From: JALXDT01 sp964634755
GTDB taxonomy: Bacteria > Acidobacteriota > Aminicenantia > JAMOAD01
Reading direction: 5' to 3'
Length of the DNA stretch: 37,758 nucleotides
NCBI GenBank assembly: GCA_964634755.1
Contig: CAZWJH010000013.1
Coordinates: 1 to 37,758 of the forward strand
Shown: positions 1 through 7,416 of the stretch, in pieces
How positions within the stretch are numbered: the first letter of the stretch is position 1
Layout of the letters: the number at the start of each line of letters is the position of its first letter
The notes under the pieces: generated by a model
What the model was told of the DNA's origin: nothing
The model's database searches: none
Seen by the model: only the letters and a program-made list of their open reading frames with translations
Translations under genes and position numbers: made by a program

Positions 1-1413
1 GATGAGTTCCTGAGAGATTCATTAAAAAGATTGGTCTTTCCTTCTATAGAGCTTGAAGTTAGATCTGAATTAAAATCTAAAGCTGATAAAGAAGCAATGA
101 AGGTATTTTCTAAAAACTTGGAGCAGCTTTTGTTGTTTCCTCCGGCTGGAGAACTTGTTGTGATGGGTGTTGATCCTGGATTCAGAACAGGGTGTAAAAT
201 TGTCGTCTTGGATAGAGCAGGAAAGGTATTGGAGCATACAACAATTTATCCTGTTAAACCTCATGAAAAGATAGATGAAGCAAAGGAGATTGTTTTAAGA
301 CTTTATGATAAATATAAGATAGAAGCTGTGGCAATTGGAAATGGAACGGCTTCAAGAGAAACAGCAGACTTTTTTAAGTCTATTTTTAAAGAAAAGGGAG
401 TAATCGTAAGTGTGGTAAATGAAGTTGGTGCTTCTGTGTACTCAACTTCAAAAACTGCTCGTGAGGAATTTCCTGATTATGATGTAACAGTAAGAGGTGC
501 AATTTCCATTGGAAGAAGATTTCAGGATCCGCTTGCAGAGCTTGTAAAGATAGAGCCAAAATCAATAGGTGTCGGACAGTATCAACATGATGTGAATCAG
601 AAGTTGTTGAAGAAAAAGCTTGATGAGACAGTGGTTTCTGTTGTTAATCGCGTAGGGGTCGATCTTAACACAACTTCTTACCATCTTTTAAAGTATGTCT
701 CGGGAATAGGAAGCTCTCTTGCTAAAAATATAGTTAAGTATAGAGATAAGAATGGAAGATTTGAGGTAAGAGAAGAATTATTAAAGGTAAAAGGGATGGG
801 AGAGAAGGCTTATGAATTGAGTGTTGGCTTTTTAAGGATAAGAAAAGGTAAAAATATTCTTGATTCTACTGGAATTCATCCTGAAACATATTTTATAGTG
901 GAAAAAATGGCCAACTCACTTGATGTTAAAATTGATAATTTGATAGGGAGTAGAAATTTGATTGAAAAGATACAACCTGAGCTTTTTACAACGAGGGAGT
1001 TTGGTTTACTTACTATTATTGATATTATTAAAGAATTAAAAGAACGGGGAAGGGAGCCGCGAAAAGAATTTGAGCTTTTTGAATTTGATGAGAGTGTTAA
1101 GGAATTTGAAGATGTAGAAGAAGGAATGGTTTTGAAAGGAGTTATAACAAATATTACAAATTTTGGGGTTTTTGTTGATATAGGCGTGCATCAGGATGGG
1201 TTAATTCATATTTCAGAACTCTCTCATGAATTTGTTAAAAATCCTGAAGATATAGTATCAGTAGGGGAGAAAGTAACAGTTAAAGTTTTAAGTGTAGATA
1301 AAGAGTTAAAAAGGATTTCTTTAAGCCTTAAAGCACTTGAGAATAGACCAACAAGAATAAAAAAGAAAAAGAACAAAGATCCCATTTCAGAATTGAAGAA
1401 AATGGGGAGCTAA
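1..1413 (+). CDS. tex: Tex-family RNA-binding protein, 3' part (cut by window edge)
   Basis: The reading frame is open from base 1, so this is the C-terminal ~470 residues of Tex (full length usually ~720-780 aa); the first possible start inside the window is not the real one. Counting from base 1, a YqgF/RNase H-like domain begins near residue 54 (VMGVDPGFRTG). Helix-hairpin-helix segments follow at about 217-290 (VSGIGSSLAKNIVKYR), and an S1 RNA-binding domain at about 374-455 (GVFVDIGVHQDGLIHISELS). The tail is lysine-rich. Tex is a conserved nucleic-acid-binding protein linked to transcription and RNA metabolism; no catalytic role is firmly established. The strong rex promoter starts 20 bases after the stop, so rex is probably a separate transcription unit. 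Confidence 0.95.
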   Translation, partial: DEFLRDSLKRLVFPSIELEVRSELKSKADKEAMKVFSKNLEQLLLFPPAGELVVMGVDPGFRTGCKIVVLDRAGKVLEHTTIYPVKPHEKIDEAKEIVLRLYDKYKIEAVAIGNGTASRETADFFKSIFKEKGVIVSVVNEVGASVYSTSKTAREEFPDYDVTVRGAISIGRRFQDPLAELVKIEPKSIGVGQYQHDVNQKLLKKKLDETVVSVVNRVGVDLNTTSYHLLKYVSGIGSSLAKNIVKYRDKNGRFEVREELLKVKGMGEKAYELSVGFLRIRKGKNILDSTGIHPETYFIVEKMANSLDVKIDNLIGSRNLIEKIQPELFTTREFGLLTIIDIIKELKERGREPRKEFELFEFDESVKEFEDVEEGMVLKGVITNITNFGVFVDIGVHQDGLIHISELSHEFVKNPEDIVSVGEKVTVKVLSVDKELKRISLSLKALENRPTRIKKKKNKDPISELKKMGS

Positions 1414-1427
1414 ATAAAAATCGTTAT

Positions 1428-1460
1428 TTATTTGACAAATAATGATTTCGGGTGTATAAT
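1428..1460 (+). promoter_or_regulatory. rex promoter with overlapping 15-bp dyad
   Basis: A -35 TTGACA (1432-1437), a 17-bp spacer and a -10 TATAAT (1455-1460) give a full-consensus sigma-70-type promoter. A perfect odd-centred dyad, TTATTTGACAAATAA (1428-1442), covers the -35 box and could be an operator, most simply for Rex itself. It does not match the usual Rex consensus (TTGTGA/TTGTTAA half sites), so the assignment to Rex is inference. The -10 ends only 5 bases before the rex ATG. Confidence 0.8.
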
Positions 1461-1465
1461 AATAA

Positions 1466-2083
1466 ATGAAAGCAGTATTAAGACTTGGGCAATATGTTGA
1501 AATTCTTGAAAGACTTTCCCCGGATAAAGAGTATATATCATCTCAAGAATTAGCTGAATTAAGTGGCGTTACTTCTTCAACTGTTAGGCAGGATTTTTTT
1601 TATTTTCCCTGTTTGAAAGGTAAAACAAAGAAAGGTTATAAGGTTGAAGAGCTTAAAGAAAATATTATTAAAATTTTAGGCCTTGAAAAGCCTAAAAAAA
1701 TTATAATTATTGGTGCTGGTAAAATAGGTACCGCTCTTTCTCAGTACAAAGATTTTAAAAGGCTTAATATTCAATTTGTGGCATTTTTTGATATTAAAGA
1801 GAGTTTAATAGGTAAAAAGAGGAATGGAACCCCTGTTTATCACCTTAATGATTTAAAAAAATTTTTAAAAGATAATCCTGATGTTGAAATTGCTACTATA
1901 GCAGTACCGGAAAATTCAGCTCAATCGGTTGTTGATAAGGTAGTTAAAGCAGGGATTAAAGCTATATGGAATTTTTCACCTATAATAATAAAAGTTCCTG
2001 AAAATATCCTCGTTGAATATGAGTTTGTAGGGACAAGTCTTTATAATTTAATTTATTTAATGAAATTATCAAAAGAAAAGTAA
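1466..2083 (+). CDS. rex: Redox-sensing transcriptional repressor Rex
   Basis: This 205-aa protein has the Rex two-domain layout. An N-terminal winged helix covers roughly residues 15-60 (ISSQELAELSGVTSSTVRQD). A Rossmann NAD(H)-binding domain begins near residue 78 with IIIIGAGKIGTAL and continues through the family blocks IGKKRNGTPVYHLNDL and AGIKAIWNFSP. Rex proteins leave DNA when NADH is high and typically control fermentative and energy genes. The wing segment (PCLKGKTKKGY) differs from the usual GxRGxGY, and the final family motif is also divergent. The ATG has no Shine-Dalgarno sequence and lies 6 bases after the end of the -10, so the message is probably leaderless. The neighbouring buk and ptb genes are natural targets. 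Confidence 0.93.
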   Translation: MKAVLRLGQYVEILERLSPDKEYISSQELAELSGVTSSTVRQDFFYFPCLKGKTKKGYKVEELKENIIKILGLEKPKKIIIIGAGKIGTALSQYKDFKRLNIQFVAFFDIKESLIGKKRNGTPVYHLNDLKKFLKDNPDVEIATIAVPENSAQSVVDKVVKAGIKAIWNFSPIIIKVPENILVEYEFVGTSLYNLIYLMKLSKEK

Positions 2084-2109
2084 ACATAAAAACCCAAGTC
2101 TGAAAAATT

Positions 2110-2118
2110 TGATATAAT
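2110..2118 (+). promoter_or_regulatory. Extended -10 promoter for buk-ptb
   Basis: TGATATAAT is a perfect extended -10 (TGn plus TATAAT at 2113-2118). No convincing -35 box is seen 16-18 bp upstream. It lies 27 bases after the rex stop and 17 bases before the chosen buk start, so buk-ptb can be transcribed apart from rex. Confidence 0.65.
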
Positions 2119-2134
2119 GAGGAGCAAAGGAAAA

Positions 2135-3202
2135 ATGTTTAGAATTTTAGTTATTAACCCCGGATCGACATCCACCAAAATAGCTATTTTTGAGGATGAA
2201 AAAGAACGTTACAAGGAAAATATTTCTCATCCTGTTGAAGAATTGTCAAAGTTTGCAAACATAATAGATCAATATGAATTTAGGAAAAGTGTGATAGAAT
2301 CTGTTTTAAAGGGAAAAAATTTTAAATTATCCGAATTTTCAGCAATTGTAGGAAGAGGAGGTCTTTTAAAACCAATTCCGAGTGGGACTTATCTTGTAAA
2401 TGATTTGATGATCTCCACTCTGAAAAAAGGAGAGTATGGAGAACATGCTTCCAATCTCGGAGCAATTCTTGCAAATAGCCTTGCTGCTCCCTATAATATA
2501 CCGGCTTATATAGTAGATCCTGTAGTTGTTGATGAGATGGAAGATATAGCAAGGTTGAGTGGTTTTCCTCTATTAACAAGAAGAAGTATTTTTCATGCAT
2601 TGAATCAAAAAGCTGTTGCAAGAAGAGCTGCGGAGGAAATAGGGAAAAAATATGAAGAATGTAATTTTATAATAGCTCATCTTGGTGGTGGAATCTCCGT
2701 AGGGGCTCATAAAAAGGGAAGAGTAGTGGATGTTAACAATGCTTTGAATGGGGATGGACCTTTTACTCCCGAAAGAAGCGGAGGTCTCCCAGCTTGGGAT
2801 CTTGTTAAACTTGCACTATCGGGAGAGTATTCAAAGGATAAGTTGAAAAAAATGATTACTGGCAAAGGTGGAGTTGTGGCATATTTAGGGACGAATGATA
2901 TGAGGAAAGTTGAGAAAAAAGTCCTTGAAGGCGATGAGAAGTTTAAACTTGTTTTTGAAGGAATGGCATATCAGGTAGCTAAAGAAATAGGTGCTCTTTC
3001 CTCTGTTTTAAAAGGAGAAATTGATGCGATTATTTTAACCGGGGGGCTTGCGTATTCAAAAATATTTACAGAATGGGTTATGGAAAGAGTAAAATTTATC
3101 TCAAGAGTGATAGTATATGCGGGAGAGGATGAAATGAAAGCGCTTGCTATGGGGGCATTAAGAGTTCTTTCGGGAAAAGAGAATGTTAAAATATACAAAT
3201 AA
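2135..3202 (+). CDS. buk: Butyrate kinase
   Basis: This ASKHA-fold acetate/butyrate kinase family member is 355 aa, the usual Buk length. Diagnostic segments are the N-terminal NPGSTSTKIAIF, the substrate-side GRGGLLKPIPSGTYLVN, the phosphate-binding HLGGGISVGAHKKGRVVDVN with NGDGPFTPERSGGLP, and the C-terminal ILTGGLAYS. It makes ATP from butyryl-phosphate (or branched acyl-phosphates) and ADP. An in-frame ATG at 2117 overlaps the -10 box, so it cannot be the start from that promoter. The ATG at 2135 is preceded by AGGAG (2120-2124) and begins at the conserved MFRILVINPGS. ptb follows 18 bases after the stop. The gene order buk-ptb is the reverse of the common clostridial ptb-buk. Confidence 0.93.
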   Translation: MFRILVINPGSTSTKIAIFEDEKERYKENISHPVEELSKFANIIDQYEFRKSVIESVLKGKNFKLSEFSAIVGRGGLLKPIPSGTYLVNDLMISTLKKGEYGEHASNLGAILANSLAAPYNIPAYIVDPVVVDEMEDIARLSGFPLLTRRSIFHALNQKAVARRAAEEIGKKYEECNFIIAHLGGGISVGAHKKGRVVDVNNALNGDGPFTPERSGGLPAWDLVKLALSGEYSKDKLKKMITGKGGVVAYLGTNDMRKVEKKVLEGDEKFKLVFEGMAYQVAKEIGALSSVLKGEIDAIILTGGLAYSKIFTEWVMERVKFISRVIVYAGEDEMKALAMGALRVLSGKENVKIYK

Positions 3203-3220
3203 AAATTTATGGAGGAAAAA

Positions 3221-4132
3221 ATGCAACAAATAAAAAAATTATCAGATCTTGAAAGGGTCTTAAAAGGAAAGAGAAAAAAGAGAGTAGCTGTTGCCTATGC
3301 TCAAGATCCAAACACAATAATGGCTATTTATAGGGCGGTTAATGAAGGCCATGTTGAAGGGCTTTTGGTAGGAGATAAAGAAAAGATAGAAGATCTTTGT
3401 AGAGAAAAAGGAATTGATTTTTCAATTTTTAAAATTATTCATGAACCTGATGAAAAAGCTTCAGGACTAAAGGCTGTTGAGCTTGTTCATAATGGGGAAG
3501 CTGATATTGTGATGAAAGGATTGATTAGCACAATTTATTATATGAAAGCTATTTTGAACAAAGAGAAAGGACTATTGCCAAGAGGTAGCACTCTTACCCA
3601 CATTGCTGTTCTTGAGATTCCCACTTATGATAAATTATTAATAGTTTCAGATGTGGCTATTATCCCTGAGCCTACTCTTCAGCAAAAAGTTGATATGACA
3701 AAGTATTGCATAGAAGCTGCTCATAAATTAGGAATTGAAAAACCCAAAGTTGCTATAATAGCTGCTAATGAGAAAGTTTCAGATAAGATGCAGCCTACTA
3801 TAGATGCAGCAATTATCTCAAAAATGGCTGACAGAGGACAAATAAAAGGGGCTATTGTTGATGGGCCCTTGGCTCTTGATGTTGCTCTTTCAAAAGAAGC
3901 TTGTGATATTAAAGGGTTAAAGACCCCTGTTGAAGGTTTTGCTGATATTTTAATTTTTCCAAATATAGAGACAGGGAATGTTTTCTATAAATCAACAACA
4001 ATTCTTGCAAAAGGGTTTTTGGCAGGTATAGTAGTTGGTGCCAAGGCTCCTGTTGTTTTAACATCGAGAGCTGATTCCGATGATTCAAAATATTATTCCA
4101 TATTATTGGGAGCGGTTTTAGCTAAGGAATAA
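3221..4132 (+). CDS. ptb: Phosphate butyryltransferase
   Basis: This 303-aa protein belongs to the phosphate acetyl/butyryltransferase family and swaps CoA for phosphate on butyryl-CoA, giving butyryl-phosphate for the adjacent kinase. Recognisable blocks are VAVAYAQDPNTIMAIYRAV near the N-terminus, ADIVMKGLISTIYYMKAILN, LIVSDVAIIPEPTLQQKVD, IDGPLALDVALS-like VDGPLALDVALS, and the C-terminal GIVVGAKAPVVLTSRADS. An upstream in-frame ATG at 3209 overlaps the GGAGG ribosome binding site (3211-3215), so the start is taken at 3221, five bases downstream of that site. Substrate could also be isobutyryl- or isovaleryl-CoA from amino-acid fermentation; sequence alone does not decide. Confidence 0.9.
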   Translation: MQQIKKLSDLERVLKGKRKKRVAVAYAQDPNTIMAIYRAVNEGHVEGLLVGDKEKIEDLCREKGIDFSIFKIIHEPDEKASGLKAVELVHNGEADIVMKGLISTIYYMKAILNKEKGLLPRGSTLTHIAVLEIPTYDKLLIVSDVAIIPEPTLQQKVDMTKYCIEAAHKLGIEKPKVAIIAANEKVSDKMQPTIDAAIISKMADRGQIKGAIVDGPLALDVALSKEACDIKGLKTPVEGFADILIFPNIETGNVFYKSTTILAKGFLAGIVVGAKAPVVLTSRADSDDSKYYSILLGAVLAKE

Positions 4133-4311
4133 AGGTCTGAGCTTCAAAATAAGAGAAAGGATAAAAAAATAGAGAAAAAGGTTATAAGAGTAAAGATTTC
4201 TGCAATCTACAAAACTTTCAAGGATTGAAGTTCCTGACTCTAAAAGCAACTATTTTATTTTGATGAATTCCCCCGTAAATTATTAGTTATTTTCGCATAT
4301 TCAATTTATTA

Positions 4312-4334
4312 AAGAAAAATATTCTCTAAGAATA
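4312..4334 (-). terminator. Possible terminator for the tRNA-Gly/tRNA-Cys transcript
   Basis: Read on the - strand, a short stem TATTCT/AGAATA with a 3-base loop (4320-4334) is followed by a U-rich run. It lies 11 bases past the tRNA-Cys end. The stem is AT-rich and only 6 bp long, so this is a weak call. The stretch 4133-4311 between ptb and here shows only poor imperfect hairpins. Confidence 0.4.
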
Positions 4335-4344
4335 GAAATAAAAA

Positions 4345-4416
4345 AGGCGGCGACCGGATTTGAACCGGTGAATCGCGGTTTTGCAGACCGCTGCCTTACC
4401 GCTTGGCTACGCCGCC
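4345..4416 (-). tRNA. tRNA-Cys (GCA)
   Basis: On the - strand a complete cloverleaf can be folded. The 7-bp acceptor stem is GGCGGCG/CGCCGCC, the D-arm region is GTAGCCAAGCGGTAAGGC, the anticodon is GCA within TCTGCAAA, and the T-loop is GGTTCAAATCC. The discriminator is U73, as expected for tRNA-Cys. The CCA end is not encoded. It is probably cotranscribed with the tRNA-Gly 15 bases upstream. Confidence 0.97.
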
Positions 4417-4428
4417 GTATTAAAAAGA

Positions 4429-4503
<75 letters not shown>

Positions 4504-4516
4504 AAAATTTTACTAA

Positions 4517-4545
4517 TTAATATCAAATCATTTGTCATTTGTCAA
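4517..4545 (-). promoter_or_regulatory. Promoter of the tRNA-Gly/tRNA-Cys unit
   Basis: On the - strand, TTGACA (4545-4540) is separated by exactly 17 bp from TATTAA (4522-4517), which is preceded by TGA as in an extended -10. The expected transcription start falls a few bases before the tRNA-Gly 5' end. Confidence 0.7.
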
Positions 4546-4615
4546 TATCTTTTCTTCTATCTTTGGGTAGTGTTTTGGAGTAAAACGCCTATAAATACAA
4601 AATTTAAAATTACTA

Positions 4616-4624
4616 TGTTATAAT
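4616..4624 (+). promoter_or_regulatory. Extended -10 promoter for the CheX/GlmU-like gene
   Basis: TGTTATAAT (TATAAT at 4619-4624) lies 28 bases before the ATG at 4653. No good -35 is present. The surrounding TATGTTATAATAA is identical to the cold-shock gene promoter at about 16725-16737. It stands back to back with the tRNA promoter on the other strand. Confidence 0.6.
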
Positions 4625-4652
4625 AATTTTTAAATTAAGGAGGGAAAATCTA

Positions 4653-6032
4653 ATGGAGAGAGAGTTTCTTGATTTTTTTATTGAAAGTTTAAAAAATAAT
4701 CTTGAGCAATTTTCATCTCTAAAGTCAGAAGTTAAAGAAATTAAAGATGGGGTGAGTAAGGATAGAGATGTTTACATCTCTGCCATTATCGGGCTTATTG
4801 GTGAGGTTCAAGGGACTATTACTCTGAGTTTTAAAAAAAATCTTGCGCTTAAAATTGCTTCAACTATGCTTATGGAAGAAAAGACAGAAATTGATTATGA
4901 TTCAAGAGATGCTATAGGTGAGGTTGCCAATATTGTTATTGGCCAAGCGAGAAACAAAATTGTTGAGAAGGGTTTTGATAGCAAGATAACTCCGCCAACT
5001 ATTATAGAAGGATCTAAACATGAAGTTTTTTATAGGCCGGGACTTGAGATTAAAGAAATAGAATTAAAAGATAGTGAGGAGAATTCCTTTTATTTAACTA
5101 TCGGAATTAAAATGGCTTCAAAGAAAAGTGGTTTCATAGGGCTTATAATGGCTGGGGGAATTGGTACAAGGATGAAGTCAAAAACAAACAAACTTTTGCA
5201 TAAAATCCTTGGAAGAGAAATTATTAAATTTCCTGTTAACGCTTTTCAGGAGGCATCCGCAAAGAGAATAATTCTTATTACGGGAAAACATAATGAAAAA
5301 ATCTTAAAGGAATTATTTGGAAATGAGGTGGAGTATGCTTTGCAAGAAAAACCTCTTGGAACTGCAGATGCTGTCAAATCTGCAATGCCTTTACTCAAAA
5401 ATTTTGAAGGGGATGTTCTTATTACAGTTGGGGATAATCCCTATCTTGATTCTGATACGGTTAAGGATTTTCTTGAATTTCATCAAAATGGTGGATATGA
5501 TGTGTCTATCATAACAACTGATTTTGACAATCCTCCGCCATACGGAAGAATAGTGAAAGATGAGAATGGTAATTTTGTTAAGCTTGTTGAGGAAATTGTG
5601 GCAACAGAAGAGGAATTGAAAATAAAAGAAGTAAGCTCTTCCATCTTTTTGTTTAAATGGAATAAAATAGCTCCTTATATTGAAAGAATCAAAAATGATA
5701 ATCCCAAAGGTGAATACTTTTTACCGGATGCAATTAATTTTCTTGCAGCAGATGGTGGGAAAGTGGGTATTTATTGGGTTTCTCATCAGGAAATCACAAA
5801 AGGAATTAATACACGAGAAGAATTGATGGAAGCGATAGCTTATTTTAATAAAAAAAATATTAGTCAACATGTAAAAAAAGGAATAACTTTTGTTTCCCCT
5901 GAGAATACATTTGTGGAATTTGATGTTGAAATAGGTGCAGATTCTATTATCTATCCTTTTAATTATCTCAGGAAAGGTTTAAAGATAGAAGAGGGTTCTG
6001 TGATCCCTCCACTTTATTATATAAACATTTAA
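4653..6032 (+). CDS. CheX-like domain fused to a GlmU-type nucleotidyltransferase
   Basis: This 459-aa protein joins two domains not normally found together. Residues ~1-153 resemble CheX, a chemotaxis CheY-P phosphatase: IGEVQGTITLSF, then AIGEVANIVIGQARNKI with the E90-x-x-N93 active-site pair. Residues ~161-390 match the uridylyltransferase half of GlmU: LIMAGGIGTRM (164-174), K180, QEKPLGTADA (231-240), GD (260-261), YGRI (297-300), NPKGEYFLPDA (350-360). A first left-handed beta-helix turn follows (GITFVSPENTFVEFDVEIGA), but the acetyltransferase domain is missing. Expected reaction: UTP + sugar-1-phosphate to UDP-sugar; the sugar is unknown. The frame is continuous, and an internal ATG at 5112 lacks a ribosome site, so I read one polypeptide. 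The start has AAGGAGGG (4637-4644). pepA follows 13 bases later. Confidence 0.85.
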   Translation: MEREFLDFFIESLKNNLEQFSSLKSEVKEIKDGVSKDRDVYISAIIGLIGEVQGTITLSFKKNLALKIASTMLMEEKTEIDYDSRDAIGEVANIVIGQARNKIVEKGFDSKITPPTIIEGSKHEVFYRPGLEIKEIELKDSEENSFYLTIGIKMASKKSGFIGLIMAGGIGTRMKSKTNKLLHKILGREIIKFPVNAFQEASAKRIILITGKHNEKILKELFGNEVEYALQEKPLGTADAVKSAMPLLKNFEGDVLITVGDNPYLDSDTVKDFLEFHQNGGYDVSIITTDFDNPPPYGRIVKDENGNFVKLVEEIVATEEELKIKEVSSSIFLFKWNKIAPYIERIKNDNPKGEYFLPDAINFLAADGGKVGIYWVSHQEITKGINTREELMEAIAYFNKKNISQHVKKGITFVSPENTFVEFDVEIGADSIIYPFNYLRKGLKIEEGSVIPPLYYINI

Positions 6033-6045
6033 TTAGGAGAGAAAA

Positions 6046-7416
6046 ATGAAAGGATTTGTTATTTTTGTTTTTAAAGACAGAGAACTTGGAGATAAAAAAT
6101 ATTCTTATTTATTGGATAAGGAAAAAAGAAAATTCAAATTTAAGAATAAAATAGGGGATTATGTAATTTCAAATGGTGGTGAAAAGTGGTTTATCTTTTA
6201 TTCTCTCGGGAAAGAAAAAAAGGTTGATATTTTTTCTTTCAGAGAAGCTCTTTTGAAAGTAAGAAAAATAGCTTTAACATTAAAGATAAATGAGTTAAAG
6301 GTTTATGAGAGGAATATAAAGAACCTTCCTTTTGACTATAGATTTGAAATTCCCTTTTATTCTTCTCTCTTAAATTATAAATTTTTAAGAAAAAAAGAAA
6401 GTAAGAAAGATGAAGGGATTGTAAAGTTTAAGATTTCTAAGGAAAAGAAGGAAGTAAAATTATACAATGAAGCAGTGAAATTTGTAAGGGAGCTTGTAAA
6501 TGCCGGTGCAGATGAGATTAATCCTGATTCTCTTGAAAGAATTGCAAAAGAAGAGTTTTCCTCTTTGAAACTAAAAGTATACAAAGGAAAGGAGCTTGAG
6601 AAAAAAGGTTTTGGGGGTATTTTGGCTGTTGGCAAAGGCGGTAATTATGAGCCGAGGTTAATAAGGGTTGAGTATTCTCCCAAAAATTATAAAAAAACAG
6701 TTGCCTTGGTAGGTAAAGCTGTGACATTTGATTCTGGGGGGTTAAATGTTAAACCGTATTCTGCAATGGAAGATATGAAAATAGATATGAGTGGAGGGGC
6801 AATTGTTTTTGGTGTTTTAAAGTTAGCCAAAGCTTTAAACCTTCCTATCAGAATTATAGGTTATGTGCCTGCTGTTGAGAATATGCCCGGACCAAAATCT
6901 TATAAACAGGGAGATATCGTAAAAATTTACAATGGAAAGACAGTTGAAATAAAACATACTGATGCAGAGGGAAGACTTATTCTTGCAGATGCCCTTTCTC
7001 TGTCGAACGAAGAAGGAGCTGACCTTATAGTGGATTATGCAACATTAACAGGGGCGTGTATATCTGCTTTGGGAACAAAAATAGCTGCTATCATGGGAAC
7101 GGATAAGAGTTCTTTAAGAAAGTTTTATGAGATAAGTTGGAAGATTCAGGAGCCCCTGTGGGAATTGCCATTGCCTGAATTTTATGAAAAGGATGTGAAG
7201 TCTGATATTGCAAATATAAAAAACACTGGCTATGGTATTGGCGGTGGAACTATAAAAGCTGGTTTGTTTTTAAAAGAATTTATTGGAAAAAGAAAGTGGC
7301 TTCATCTTGATGTGGCCGGTCCAGTATATTTTGAGAAAGGAGATTTCTTTGGAATAAAGGGGGCAACAGGGTTTGGAGTGAGATTAACAATTGAGTTTCT
7401 TAAAGAGTTTTCTTAA
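6046..7416 (+). CDS. pepA: Leucyl aminopeptidase (M17 family)
   Basis: This 456-aa cytosolic metallo-aminopeptidase has the standard M17 length. The N-terminal ~130 residues form a divergent macro-like domain. The catalytic domain carries the dizinc ligands and catalytic residues: GKAVTFDSGG (223-232; K224, D229), MKIDMSGG (D247) and HTDAEGRLILADAL (304-317; D306, E308, R310). The usual GKG and NTDAEGR are slightly changed to GKA and HTDAEGR, but no key residue is lost. It probably removes N-terminal residues from peptides, which fits an amino-acid fermenter. The ribosome site is AGGAGA. Its stop overlaps the ATG of the next gene (TAATG), indicating translational coupling. Confidence 0.93.
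   Translation: MKGFVIFVFKDRELGDKKYSYLLDKEKRKFKFKNKIGDYVISNGGEKWFIFYSLGKEKKVDIFSFREALLKVRKIALTLKINELKVYERNIKNLPFDYRFEIPFYSSLLNYKFLRKKESKKDEGIVKFKISKEKKEVKLYNEAVKFVRELVNAGADEINPDSLERIAKEEFSSLKLKVYKGKELEKKGFGGILAVGKGGNYEPRLIRVEYSPKNYKKTVALVGKAVTFDSGGLNVKPYSAMEDMKIDMSGGAIVFGVLKLAKALNLPIRIIGYVPAVENMPGPKSYKQGDIVKIYNGKTVEIKHTDAEGRLILADALSLSNEEGADLIVDYATLTGACISALGTKIAAIMGTDKSSLRKFYEISWKIQEPLWELPLPEFYEKDVKSDIANIKNTGYGIGGGTIKAGLFLKEFIGKRKWLHLDVAGPVYFEKGDFFGIKGATGFGVRLTIEFLKEFS

Noticed and set aside
1600..1615. Frameshift at the T8 run in rex
   Set aside because: The frame continues through the run into the expected Rex sequence, so no break exists there.
2117..2134. Upstream ATG for butyrate kinase
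   Set aside because: It overlaps the -10 TATAAT and precedes the ribosome site; the ATG at 2135 begins at the conserved N-terminus.
5112..6032. Separate GlmU gene starting at the internal ATG 5112
   Set aside because: There is no ribosome site before it and the frame is continuous with the CheX domain; kept as a test for the fusion rather than as a second gene.
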